Shown here: positions 23,801 to 37,400 of the stretch, piece after piece
Layout of the letters: each line of letters opens with the position of its first letter
How positions within the stretch are numbered: the stretch's first letter is position 1
Source of the DNA: Stichopus chloronotus
Lineage: Eukaryota > Echinodermata > Holothuroidea > Aspidochirotida > Stichopodidae
Direction: 5' to 3'
Length of the DNA stretch: 64,000 nt
NCBI GenBank assembly: GCA_021234535.1
Contig: CM037840.1
Location: forward strand, 12,913,415-12,977,414
Translations under genes and position numbers: made by a program
The notes under the pieces: generated by a model
What the model was told of the DNA's origin: nothing
The model's input: the letters and a program-made list of their open reading frames with translations, nothing else
The model's database searches: none

Positions 23801-25439
23801 GCCTTTTCATTGCAATCCTGCCATTGGCTCTACTATAATTTTAGATTTCGTTGTTTCGTAGTGACGAAATCTACCACTGCTTAATGAACAATACCGGTTC
23901 ACCCAGAGATGACAAGGATATCAATATTTGGTTTTTAAATGACCAGTGGAGTTCCACTGACTTGTTGATTCGACTCTGAGGTTGAGAATTTGCCAGAGAT
24001 ACTGATAGAAAATCGAGTACACTTAGCTGCACAGATGTCGGTATTTCGGCCCACAACAGATCTGAGAGAATGAATTGGGAACAGGGCGTTTTCTTACAAG
24101 AATATCAAATGGTTCAAGGCGGCCTCGTCGCGCACCCCGAGGAACTGTAAGTCGTTGATGCTCCTTGGGTCACCAGGGGTCACGCAACTAGCCTGGGTAA
24201 ACTAATGGAACTAAATAGAAAACGTCCCCATGATACCCTGAAATGATCCGTTGGCGTTGTCTTACGCGATTGCTTATCGTTACCAGTTATTTAATATTCA
24301 TCACGAATATATGGTCAAAATCCAAAGAAATTTAAATCAAAACAAATTGATAAGATGAAAGAGTAAAATGAAGATTTTCAGTCAAATATAACAATACGAA
24401 CGACTTATAAGCAGTAGCGGAGGTTAGCAGTTTCAGTCAGAGGCTTTTAGAGGCGTTGTACAACCCATTGCTCTGTAAATATGTAAAATACGTGTAGGGT
24501 GAGTGCCGGCAGAGCAATCTAAGCGGAGCGCCACCACCTATTGGAGCTGAGCATACAAGAAAATTTTGGCTCTCCAAACTTCCCAGATGGGCGGAAACGG
24601 CATTTCTTTTGGCGTTATATAGGTCTATACTGCATGGACACAGTCTTAGAATAGGATCTCATGTTTGCAATTTCTCAAATTATGAGAGCACTTGATCAAA
24701 CTACTGTATCTGAAAATTTATACATATCAGATTGGTTGAGATGAAAGGAAGATCCTAATAAATACTGCATCATCTTTCATACATTCTTAGATGACGTAAT
24801 TGGCAAATATTGGCGGAGGGGCGGGGGGGGGGGGAACATATATAGGCGCACCTCGAATTTTGGTCTAGAGTTGGACTGAGGATTACCTGAAGACCATCTA
24901 AGAGGAGCGTAACAATCGGTTGGATTGTACCAGAAAAAGAAACATAAAAATACCCCCTAGATTGCAGAAAATCGCCCTTTCCATGCTCAGCAAGTAAGCT
25001 CCAAGAAATGGTGAGTATTATCTATCTCACTTTCGGGAGGTTTTCCGCTCTAAAACTGCACTTCATGATGAATACTGTACTTGCTTGAATTCTCAAGGTT
25101 AACCATACGGTACTGAAGCTCTGCCACTGCTGACAAGAGGTAGTCTTTTATCAGAGAAGCGACCCGCTTGCCTCAACCGTCTTTAAAAAAAAATTGACGT
25201 ACTGGTACGATTTGAAAATCAACGTTTCTTTTACGCTTAAGTATAAAGGCGGTACCGTACGTGTGCCATGCCAAGCATGCAGGTGGCGTACTTTCACTTT
25301 CAGATTGTGCCCTCTCGCTGTGAAGTAGCCTAACAGCTTGACGTGTACTTTTTAACGAATTCATCACTGTACCAAAACAGTCAGACGTCAAATGATCTCC
25401 ATGGTATCGTAACTGGAACGTTCATATTCACCGATCAAT
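23801..25439. other. Upstream region of the sulfotransferase gene
   Basis: No coding exon recognised. A G-run near 24818-24833 is followed by 'acatatataggcgc', a possible TATA-like element. Because a 5' untranslated exon cannot be predicted by eye, the promoter position is open. The sequence at 24.1-24.25 kb is locally GC-richer (ctcgtcgcgcaccccgagg) and may be a repeat. Confidence 0.4.
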
Positions 25440-28400
25440 ATGGCAACACCATACAAAGTAGTAAATGATAGTGAATCCAACTCTGTTTTGTGTGGTAAGT
25501 TTGTTTGTTTGTGGCTTTCACTTAAGTATTTGGTACACTCCGAGGTATACACAAGCATATTGTACTTTTTAAGAACTGGTTAATTATCCCGAAATTTTCC
25601 GAACCCAAATCTAAATTTAAATTATTAGTAAGAATAATAACTTATCAGCTTATTATCATGCAAGGTGTAGCTTCTTTGAACTTAATTCCCCTTTCGAATT
25701 CTAAAAGCAGCATGGTTAGTACACTAAATTTGTATTCAGTGACACGTTAGTCTGAAGAAAGATCAGCTGGAACCGTTGTAAGATCATGTCGTCAGAGTTT
25801 AAAAATCTGCCTATGTTTAACGCTATGCGTGAACAGTCCGTTGAAGTAATATTTTCTATTGATTTCCCTTTACTTAATAAATGTTCCATTGAATACAAGA
25901 ATCCATAAAATGGAAGGACACTTAATTAAGGTCCGATATTCTTAGTAATTGTAAAGTATTTCCAATTAAATATTCATTGTTCTATAAATTCAAGTTTTTT
26001 TTCTTTTTTCCTTGAATACAAAAACAGGCGTGCGGTTACACGTATTGATACAAAAAAAAAAAACTACATTTCAGAAATATTTCAAAAATCAACTCTTTTT
26101 TAGATCTGAAGTACAAAAAGAAATAAATACTTTTCCCAGTTTGTTCCCTCCATCCTAAAAGAAAAGAAAGAGAAAAACAAAATACTTAAACTCACTAAAA
26201 ATAAGAAAACACAGAGAGAAAATACAAAACGTTTATTCTATGGCCTAAATTCAAATCAAGACAGTAAGCGTTGCTTAAATTTTCCTTTTGAATGAGTTCA
26301 GCCAAAGAGTGGCTTCAGTTCTGGACGCTGTAAATTCTAGAGCTGAGTGTCCTGACTATGATTTTGGTTGTTCTCTGATCTACTGTAAAAAAAGGGTGAC
26401 GATTGTGTGTATTAGATAAATGATAATCAATTTTTTTAAACAAACTTCATTTAAAGCTTCCGGACGTGTGTTGGCATGTAACGTGTCCAAAGATGATAAT
26501 CGTTTACATTAATTACCGATGAGAGTTTGAGTTCCGTTTAAAAGGGGTGCAAATGCTATTGAAGTAACTGACGTCACTAATACTACGTATTATGCACTTG
26601 TTCCAATATATGTAAACTTGTTTGTGTTTATACCCCGACACGCGCAGACTATAGTTTAATGGGTGATACACCAATGAGTTAAACAGAATTGAGAGTGTCT
26701 CGTGGTGATGTATTCTTCTGTAGTCGATTTGTAACGCGATTTTACTTTGAGAACTTTATTTCTGACACTACCAATGTGTTCCACCCAATTCGCTTAATCA
26801 TCATTTGTTATAGCTAGGAAAATTGAATGAGGTGATGCTTCAGTCCTTGCCGGGTATCCAGGACAACATTTATATCGATTTTTCCCGTATTTAACTTTGA
26901 TTTTTGTATATTTATAGACAATTTGTTGTTTTCAGCCAGTCTGATATGTAAGGAAATATACTCGGAAAATCACTTATAGAGCATCGTTTAGATTTTTGAT
27001 TTGACAGAAAAAGGGCGTTGCCTATCACCTGCAAATAACTGTTCACACACAAACACACCCACCGTAGATAATTATAGATATTGTATGAAAATGTCAAGTT
27101 TTCGTTATGATACTTCTCCAAAGTGCCATAGGCGTGTCTATACAGAGAAAGCTTTCATCAGGGTTACTTTAGCTATCACTGTTAGCTATTACTGGGTTAA
27201 TTACCTTTCTCTGTGTTACTTATTACGTACTATTACGTGTCACTTTTGACTGTGTTAAGTATATCACTAAGCTGCGATTCGAGCATAAGTTATCACTCAC
27301 TATATGCGACGGTTTTTTGTTGATTAGCTTTGTCTCTCTGCATCTTGGATCCGATATGAAGAGTGAACATAACATTAAAGGATTGTCACACAGTAAATGT
27401 CATACAATAAGTAAGTCGAAGACAGTACTTATGGGGGTTAAACTTTTATTGTATCATATTAGTTCGTTGTGTTAAGTACCTGCGTTCCTTGGGCATGATG
27501 AGAAGCAGCACTGGACGATACGCCTCAGAACAGATCAATGTGTCATTCCATATTTATGCAATCAGATTGAAATTTGCCTAACCTCAGCAAACTAGGTATG
27601 AACAAAAACTCTGAACACATCCTGTTTGCGCGAGGTTTGGACAAAGCAAGGCGTCATTATGTATAGTCGTTGTTATTACCCTCCCATTATCACCAAGCTT
27701 ACAAAGTGAAACACACACGCACAGAGTTAATAACTGGATATTGTGTGAAAATGTCAAATTTTTGTAATGACACCTCTCAAAAGCCTCTGGCATGTCTGCA
27801 ACGAGAACAATTGCGTTAGCGTAACTGTAGCTATCACTGTGTTAGCTCTGACTCGGTAACCTTTCATTGCGCTGCCTATCGCTGTGTTAGCCATTACTTA
27901 ACCTACTGTGTTACCTTTGACTGTACATGTGTTACCTAGTTTCACTGTGTGCTACTCTGCGCTTGAGTACAAGTTATCACTCACTATCTGGGACCGATGA
28001 ATGTTGATTAGTCTTGTCTTGATTCCATTGATTCTTGCATCGGATGATGAGTGAGCATAAAGGCGCGTTCACACTACAACGATATCGGATCGGAGTGCGA
28101 TCCGATTTTTTTTATTTTTAGTAAGTATCTTCTCCATCTCTGATCGGAAAGAACCAAGAATTTGTCAACTTGTGTAAATAAATGATTTGTATCGCATGAC
28201 TAAGAAAATCAAACTTTATACTAATTATTTCGTGACGTCACACAGACAGACAGCTTTTATCGGACTACGAGTGTCCGATAAAACCTGTCTGTCGGTGTGA
28301 CGTCACGAAATAATAAGATAACATTTCATTTTCGTAGTCCTCTGGTACAAATCATATCTTTACACAAGTTGACAGATTTTTGGTTCTTTCCGATCAGAGA

Positions 28401-31400
28401 TGGAGAAGATATTAACTAAAACTAAAAAAAAATCGGATTGTAATCCGATCCGATATCGTTGTAGTGTGAACGCGCCTTAATGTAGACATTATACAGAAAA
28501 TGAGGCACAGACCTGAGTATAAGGGTTGAAATTTCACTGTATGGTATCATTGCTGTTTTAGGTCTCTACGACCACACTGGTTCCTGCTTTCCTTGTATGG
28601 TATGATGTAGTATCAGTTTTGGACGACAATCAATGTGCCATTCCATGTTTAGGCAATCAGAGGGAAATTTGTCTAACCACAGAAAGGTGAAGAACGAACA
28701 AAAACTGATTCCTTTCACAGTTGGGAACATATTCTATTGCACAAGATTTGGGCAACGCAACTATGACGTAACTATTTGTTATCGCTAACATTTAAGTTCC
28801 CATTAACGCGGTGCTCATAATATGTGATAAGTGAAGGATATTGTAAACTAAGGATAATGAACAAATAATATAAAAAAAAAAAACCACTTAGGAATAATTG
28901 ATCTGGCCACCTCTATTGTAAAGCAAGTCGTGCCTGAAAACGTTAACACAAACGCAAGTGTATATAAAACTTGTTTAACCTTATTCCAGGCCTGAGTGGA
29001 ATAATACAACAGATAAACAAATTCAAGAAAATAGACGCACGTTCGTTCACTAATTTCAGGAACTTTTTTTTCATTTGCTAGATTCTACCTCCTTGCCTGG
29101 ACGTAAATGGTTGTTTCTCCTCCTCACTTGTTCCGTGTTGTCTTTCATCGGCATTCACGTATCACGTGTTTATGAATATCCAACAAATTCGGGTGAGTAT
29201 CACCTAGTCCTCACAGATTTTTCCATAATGTGCTAAAATCATGTCTCGAGAATAAATTTTCCACATGATAGAACATGACGTGATAGCCAGATGTACCATA
29301 ATGGTCAGGGTAGGTACCTCCCGAGAAGGGATAAACATGCAGGGCATCATGTGAGGATTGCCTGTAAGTATCGACCGGATGGTTAGTCATTTCTAATGCT
29401 GAAATAAGAAAATGAATATGTGAGTTTTATTTTTAATTTTGTTGCGGACCCATTCAACTTTGTATTTACCATCGTACAAAATAATCCATGGCAAAAAAGA
29501 AAACTTTCTCTGTAGAAGAAAGCAAATCAGTTATCCCACAATGCTTCAGTTATCTCATATTGTTTCTAGTAACAACATTACTGTACTATTTTACATTTGA
29601 TGATATCTCTGTAATTATTCATTTAATTTAAAAAATGTCTCTTTTTTCGGAGTGGGCGATGACAGAGAAATTCTCTGTTATGACAAATAAATTATTTTCT
29701 AGGATTATAATTCAAACAATTTGAAGTGATAAATACAACTTGCCTTTACATTCTTCGCAAAAGTACGAAAATGAATCACATGGCGCTTTCTTTTGTTTAA
29801 CGTAAAAGAATTGGTCACTGACGAAAATGGATGTTAGGTAAAAATTAGATACATTGTTCTATCTTCATTGCTAAAAACCATGTATCAATGGCATATTCCG
29901 TGATATCACTCAGTTACAACTACTTAAATATATATTTTGTATATTTTATAATCTTGAATGTTTTGAAAAAGACATTGCAACAGTTTAAGAGTGTGGCTTT
30001 AATTTCCTCAATATTCCAGGTAAGTCTACAATGTATCCAATCTACATTTCACTAGTCTCAAATTTAAACTGGTTAAATAAGGTTTCAATTTCAAAGAAAA
30101 ACAAAAAACATTTTGCAATAATATGCCACTGTTACATATTGTTTGGGTAATTATTTCTTTAAACAGCAATACCTGAGTTAGGAACAAAATGTTAGCACAG
30201 GGTTTAAAATGCCTGCAGTGAAAAACAGTATTCTCTTTCATTCCAGAACCCCTTCAATTGTCAGTAAAATATGTTTTTTACGATTTAAACTATTTAAAAC
30301 TATTATTTTTGTTATTAAAGTGAAGACGAGAAGAACATGGTTAGGTGTGTAATTGTCATGATATATGGGCTATACTAAAGGTTTTGTAATTGTTTATGAA
30401 TATTAAAAGTTGACTCCTCGTTTGGCTTTCCACTATCAGTTATATACTATCATTCGGTTTGTCAGTTTTATCGATAAAATAATATTTGTGTTACTGTATC
30501 ATTTTTTTTTCCCCGTATGGCATAGTTGAATTTTCAAATTGGTGCAGCATTCATCAAAATGAGTACTTCGCCGAGAATTCCAAATATTGAGGGACGTTTT
30601 GCTGCTAGTTGGTTGTGTGTACATTTTCTATTGACAGCTCAACTGTTGTTGTTGTGGTACAAAAATGCAAGAGCAATTGTTATGGGGACAGTGAATCGAA
30701 CTGGTGCTCACGTGTAGAGAAAAAATATATACAATATAGTGTGTTAGTGTAAAACACATGTGTATAGTTCACGATATTTGCCCTTGCGCTTTAGTCATGC
30801 TACCTGCCACCACAAACAAAATCGTCAGACCTTTTTATTTCACTGTAGTACCTTTCGAGGTTTTAATCACCTTTGGAGGCTACTATTTGAACGTTTTGTC
30901 ACCAAAGCAGTCTTTAGTTGTTGTTCTTTTTTTCCGCAACTGGTACAGCTTTTATACCAATCGATTGCAGAAATGAGTAGTACTTATCTTGGGCAATTTC
31001 GAAATACTAGATTTCTTAGTTTCACAGCTGGCGGAGAGTTTCACACAATTCCCCGTATTGCCACGCGCTGAACAATACATCATCGTCACGCTGTGTGTTT
31101 CGCGAGGAAATTGATGGTTTTCATTGTATTTAGGTTAATGGGAATTTCGAAAATTATGGATGAAATAAAATTTTAAAAGAAGCACATAGTGGAAATGTGT
31201 ATTGTGGATCAGCCAAATGAATCACCAAATTACTCTTTTGACTTTTAAGCCACAATATTCTAATGCTAATTATCGCTGTGGAGCTTTATTTATTGTAATG
31301 TTTTTCATCTTCGCCAAGTGTTTTAGTTGTCCATTTTTTTGTTTACATGTGCATAGTCTAAATGGTTACCTTTCCAAACAATATTCGCCAGACTAAGTCG

Positions 31401-34400
31401 TGTTATATATGTGACGATATTTGAGTTTGGTGGCAGAGTTCACTGCCCCGCAGAAATCACAAATATCATGCTCGGAAGAGGAGACCTAGCAAAATCTGGT
31501 TGTGTGATCCCGAGTAAAAGTGCAATTAGATGGAAGGAAACTACCGCGATAGTGAACGCAGTCCAACGAGTAATGCCACAGATGAAACATATTGGCAATT
31601 TGTGCAATAGGCTTACCTTGTGCAAGCTTTTGTCAACACAAGAACCATGGATCCAAAATGTATAAGTAATTATCATCTTCAAGTAACTTTAAAAGTGGTA
31701 GAGTATACACTTACTGATCGAATCAGCCATAAAACATCTCTTGGCTCTCGATTACTCCTGAATAAATCTGTCGAAAACATGTGGTGCTTCTGCGGAGTCA
31801 ATTTAACTTAATGTCAATTTAGCAGCGCATAGTTTTAGGCTGCTTGCACCCCATCCTTAAAATGATTTGATTGGTTTCGGAGGCTTGGATTAGTGTGCAC
31901 CAAGAACTGTTTCCGACCCGTCCAATCCATCCCTACTATCTAAAGCATATATACACACCATCTCAATTAAATGTTATAACTACAAAATATCTGACCATAA
32001 AGAAAAATATGTTACCGTGAATAAATTGATATGGAACAATAGAATCATTATGAAGAAACTGTATAGCAGAAAAATGCATGATGGAGATACAATGGAGGTA
32101 CGGTCACACACCTTATATACGTCAAATATAAGCTTAATTGTAGAAGATATTCTCTTACTAACTCGAAGCCTATTTCGACTCTCTCCTTGAGAGGGTAGCA
32201 CCACAAGGGTGAAATCAAGTTTTGACAAAGGAACCATTTACATCCAGTTTAAAATGTTTGTTCGGTGTTTTGTTTCTGTACTTGAAAAATGTTGGTCAAC
32301 TGTCTCCTACCTTTGAAATATTTTGGGTTTTGGCTTAATATGTCTTCAGATTTGACAATTCGCAATTGACCCATCATTGAAAGCACGTTTATCAGTTATA
32401 GATATCTGATTAATAGCAATCCAGAATTGTCCCTCAATACGGCAAACCTCAACTTCCATTTAAGGGACATAGACCGTTGTATCTTTGCTATGCTGAAAAA
32501 TAAAATAATCCTAGATCTGATTCACCCGATTGTGCCCGGATATGAGATGTAGTGTCAGCTCGAGTGATGACGTCATAGGTCAAAGATCACATGTCATGTA
32601 ACCAAAAAGAAAAAAAAATGTTTTTAAACATTATCTCAATGTGTGAATATGCTAAAGTTATAAATCACCATATATGGAAAGTGGACCAAAGGTCACGTGA
32701 TCACAGGTCATATCGGGCAAAAAAAAAAACCCTCTAAGAAGCGTATCACGATCTCCTCCTAGACGATAAGTCGGATAAACTTCAAATTTGGTGGGTAGGT
32801 GCCGGGGCATGTCATATACTGTCCGCACGACCAAGGACGTCGTAGCTAAAAGGTCAATGGTCACAGGTCATGAAGACGAAAACACATCCTAACATTATAT
32901 CAATGTGTGAATACCCTAGAGTGATGAAATTACCATAAATAGATAGTAGACAACGCATGAAAGTTCTTAAACAATATTGGCGAGGTCACCAGGTTAAAGG
33001 TCACGTGATTTTTATCAAATCTGCTCTACAAATGTGTCACAATCTCGTTCTAGACGGTGACTCGGATAAACTGTAAACTTTGGGGCTAGGGCCTCGGGTA
33101 TGTTGTGTAGTGTCCGCGAGACTGGCATGACGTCAAAGGTCAAGGGTCACAGGTCATGAAAAGATAACACACGTGTTTAGCATTTTCTCTATGTGTGAAT
33201 ATCCTAAGATTGTAAATTAACTACCATATATATACAGTAGAGGAGACAAGAATTTTATGAAAATAAAGATGCCGTCAAGAGGCCAAAGGTCACGAGGTTT
33301 AAGGTCAAAACGGCAAAAATGCTTTGAAAATGTGTGTCACAATCTCCTCCTTGACCATAAGCCGTATAAACTTCAAACTTAGTGGGTGGGTGCTTGAGTG
33401 TGAGATGTAGTGTCCGCCCATCTGACGAGGTCACAGGTCAAGCGTCGAGATCGAGTATCCTTCTGAGGATGTGGGCAGTGCCTAGAAGTGCTATCTGTGT
33501 GAGTTGTTGCAGTTTGTGTTTACCGGGGATGGGTATTCACCGGATATATTTTATATAGGTGTCTTTCTTGGTTGTTGATGTTTGCTCCGAGTGCACCGAT
33601 AACTACGGGATGACCCATGCTTTTATGTTCCACACTTCTGTATTCCTAATTTCAAGTCTTGATATTTGTCTGCTTTTCCATTTACCATCTCAAATATGTG
33701 TGAGTCGTTGGGTATTGCTACATCTATTATCAATCTTTCCTGTGTTTCTTTGTCCATGATTACCGGATCCGGTCTAGAGCCGTTATTACTCTGTCAGTCC
33801 TGATTTCGAAGTCCTAGAGGATCTTAGTCTTGTCTTACACCTCCGTGATTTTGAGTTCGTGTAGCCATGTGTTCACTATTGTTGGGACTCCAGGTCTAAA
33901 AGAGGATTCCGGCTGAATCTTGAGGCAGGGAGGGCAACTACTTCATCTTTTTTTTTCTCGCCCATCCTACACTGAGGATCGTTTATCGTGAGCAGTACCT
34001 TGTCTTGTGGCATTTTGTTAAGGGCCTGGTCTTGGGCAGCTGTTAATGCCTCTGTTTCAATCTTCAACCCTGTCGTTTCTGTCAGCTATTTGTGTTTTCA
34101 GTGGATGCTACCTTTGATAGTTACTAGTAGTCTTTTACTTGCATTGGCCATGTAGCTGATCGTTGGACCACTTGCTGCTGTACTTGGTCCTCCATTCCCC
34201 CCCCCCCCTTTCCTATTTGTGCCCGTTTATCGCTTTGTGTTTCCGGATTACCTCTATTGGTGGGTCTGTGTCCTTTGCTTATGTGATGTACTCCTTACGT
34301 AATGAACATTGGAATCTAACTGTAGGTAGAACATTGGAATCTTACTGTGGCAAAGATTTCTTTCAGAAATCTTGCGCCATTCTTTCGTGGCAGGTGTAGT

Positions 34401-37400
34401 CGATGTATGTCAGCTCAAGGGTGGAGTCCTCCGTACATACTCATTACCTTGCGCGTCATTGTCCAGTTGTTCGAGTTCTGCCTGCTTCAAGTCAATTGTG
34501 AATGCAGTGTATGTGATTACTGGTATTGCGTATGTGTTAATTGTTTGTATCTTGTTTTTTTCAATTGTGATTTTATTACTTGTCGCAGCTTCTTTCTGTA
34601 TGTTGATGTAGCCTCGTGTTTGACTTCTTTCTCTTCGTTTTGCATGTTCTGTAGTAATCCAGTGTACTTGCATACCTCGATCACTGATGTCAGCATCCCT
34701 GATCTCTCAACTACTGGGCAAATGCAAGTCAATGCCATTGGTCATTGGTCCAGTCCAAATTAAATGCAAATGTCATTGGTGAGGATTCGGACAATCTCGG
34801 TGATGGCGGTAAGGTCGTTCTTGTATTTGCCATACAGCTTAAAGTCGTCTATGCACAGCAGGTGGTTGAGTTTGTGTCCTGTCCTCAATGTGCATACTTT
34901 TGTGGTGTTTCGTAGACAGTGGATCAAGGGGTTGGGAGCTACACAGAACAGTAGGGGTGAGAGTAAGTCGCCTTGGATACTCCACGTCAAATCTCTATTT
35001 TGGCTAGTTCTTTGCCACCTGATGTGAGATTGGTGTTCCAGTTATTCATTGGCATCCGCTCTTGTGTAATGATCTTGGGATTGATCTTGTGTATTGCCAT
35101 ACTGTGAAGTATCCGGGAGTGTGGTAAGGCGTCGTATGCTTACTTAATGTAGTCTTTCCATCCCACTGCGAAGTTAGCCCGTCCTTTCTTCGCGGTCAGA
35201 ATCTTGTCGATTAGTAGTTGGTCTTTCATTCCCCGATATCCTGGTCGTGATCCTTTCTGCCCTAGTGCAAGTAGTTGGTGTGTGTTCAGGTGTTTTTGAT
35301 CTGGTCGGCGAGTATCCCTAAGAACAGTTTTCATGTTGTCGGTAGTCGTGTAATGGGTCTGTAGTTGCGGGGTTGTAGTAGGAGTTCTTTCTGTGTGAGA
35401 ATAGTTCACCCAGTTGTGAGTCATGCATGTCTGTATGTTTTCTGGGTGTATTCGAGGATTTCTTGAAGTTGTGTCGCTAGTCTGTCGTATAAGCTTTTGA
35501 TATATTTGAGCTTGTGCCCTTGCATCTGGTCTGGTCCAGGTGTTTTCCATTTTGGCATGTTTTCACCTTGTGTTGTATGTCGTTCTTCGTGTTAACCCAT
35601 GATATTTGTTAAAGTGCGTTAAAGTGTGCTATGCGTGTCCATTCTGCGTTATTTTTGTGCATTTTGGGAGTGCCCCATATTTTCTGCCAGAAGTCGTATG
35701 TATGTGTTGCTATCAGGTCTTTCGGATGTTGGTGTCTAAAAGTATTGGTGTGGAGTTGAATGTATACCCTTATGGGTTGTGATTTGAAGTTTGTTGATCC
35801 TGTATTGGTCATTGCGGGAGATGTGTCTTTGGAATCTGTGTACTGTTGCGTTGAGGCGTTGGTTGGCGTCTTCCAGGGCTGTCTTGAGTCCCCGTTCTAT
35901 AATTTGGTAGCGACTGTCTGTTGACGTTGTTTTGTATGTCCTCTTTTGTAGCGTCCACCCTACTAACCTATTATTAAGATATAATTGTAGTTGCTGCTGT
36001 TGTTGTTAGTACTACTATTAATATTATCATCAGCCTTTTGTTTCCTTCCGTATATTCACATAATTCAGTTGAGTAGCCCCGGGGGGGGGGGGTGCGCAAT
36101 TTACTCCAGAAATTTTTTTGGGGAAAGTTTGGAAACCTCATGTGAGGTCACATGTGGTTACGTGTTTTAAAGAAATAAGACGAGATATCAAGATAGGGAA
36201 TCATGAAAACGTTTAGTACTAAGCATGATAATGTAACTCATCAAGGAAAAGGAACCTTGTGTTTTGGTGGAGGCTAAATAGTCTCAGGTCACCAGAGGTT
36301 AAACGCGTAACATCTCGAAATCGTGAAATCTTTAGATAGGAAACTTAAATACTTTTCATATTTGAATATGCTGACGATTTGTCATATGAAACAGACGAAT
36401 CCTATTTTGTTTGGTGGACATTAAATGTCATCTCAGGTATACCAGAGGTTAAAAAATCGACAAGTGTCTGTACACGATATCTCAAGAAGCACGCATAGTT
36501 TTGATACTTGGCATCTTCCTATTGAGTAGATCTATGAAGTCCATTTACTTTCTTTGAGGTGACTTTGCCATACAGTAGTGGTGCGGACCACTAAGTCTAC
36601 AAAGGCTATTTCTGGTCATTTTGTATCTTAAATGTTGAGTATTTAATCATCGAAACCAGGAAACATCTTTGCGTTCTGGTATTACTATCATTATAACTGT
36701 TATTATACGTCGTTCACCATGCATGTTTTCCTCTCCCCACAGGGGCACTCCACGCTGCGTACTACAGAAGAAACACTGGTACTCTAACTATTTCAGATGG
36801 AACTTCAACTGCACTGCTTGAGAACAAAAACAATAACAGCCTTTTAACAACAAAACGTTATTCATTACCCTCAAAGAAAAGGGCCGTTTTACTTGTAACT
36901 GCCATGCGTTCAGGTTCTTCATTCGTGGGTGAAATTCTAAACCAGTGTTCAGACATATTCTACATATTCAAACCTCTTAAGTCATTAATGGACGACATTA
37001 ATAAGAAGCACATTGATATCACTTCAAGAAGTCTCACCGATAAGTCGATTGAAATTATAAATGACGCATTACAATGTCGTATTCGTTTAACGTATAATCA
37101 CTGTCTACGAAATAAGGTACTAACAGATATGGGACTTTGCAATTACAACGGTACAGATAAACTGAAGAAGTTTTCTGACGCCTGTCGTTCTCGACATGTG
37201 GTAGCAATTAAATTAATACGATTACAGGACATTTCACATCTTGAAACGTTAGCCAACCGTTTAGACCTTCGCATTATTCATTTAGTGCGCGACCCACGAC
37301 CGACGGAGCTGTCGCGCAATAAATTAGGTATGGAGATGAGTACCGAAGATTTATGCGAAGATATACTTCGTAACTTACAGTACTGGGTCAATCCAAAACC

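Larger units (their letters stand above)
25495..29081 (+). other. Intron 1 of the sulfotransferase gene
   Basis: Begins GTAAGT, ends tttgctag. It contains a ~660-bp tandem duplication (27.0-28.8 kb) and a fold-back MITE at 28061-28479. The rest is AT-rich. No coding sequence. Confidence 0.75.
33433..35960 (-). mobile_element. Non-LTR retrotransposon (R2/R4/NeSL-like LINE), inactivated
   Basis: On the minus strand, pieces of one polyprotein follow in order from right to left. Near 35.8-35.6 kb is a region before the reverse transcriptase. At 35.3-35.1 kb: LLALGQKGSRPGYRGMKDQ and LLIDK, then AVGWKDYIKA (fingers/palm). At 34.99-34.76 kb: QGDLLSPLLF and LLCIDDFKLYGK, where the usual YMDD-type motif reads CIDD. 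At 34.05 kb: AAQDQALN and CRMG. At 33.8-33.45 kb: LIIDVAIPND and LQQLTQIALLGTAHILRRIL, the conserved end of this LINE type. Frames change repeatedly and stops occur, so it is dead. The clade name is from memory of these motifs. No A-tract is seen at its 3' border. Confidence 0.8.
29193..36742 (+). other. Intron 2 of the sulfotransferase gene
   Basis: Begins GTGAGT, ends cctctccccacag. It holds the ~295-bp repeat array (32.5-33.4 kb), a minus-strand LINE (33.4-36.0 kb) and the AGGTCA repeat at 36.1-36.6 kb. Between 29.2 and 32.4 kb nothing was recognised. Overlapping opposite-strand open frames at 30.8-31.7 kb remain unexplained. Confidence 0.7.

Noticed and set aside
34347..34763. 138-codon plus-strand frame in the LINE
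   Set aside because: Antisense to the reverse transcriptase; the cysteine/phenylalanine-rich text is typical of a shadow frame.
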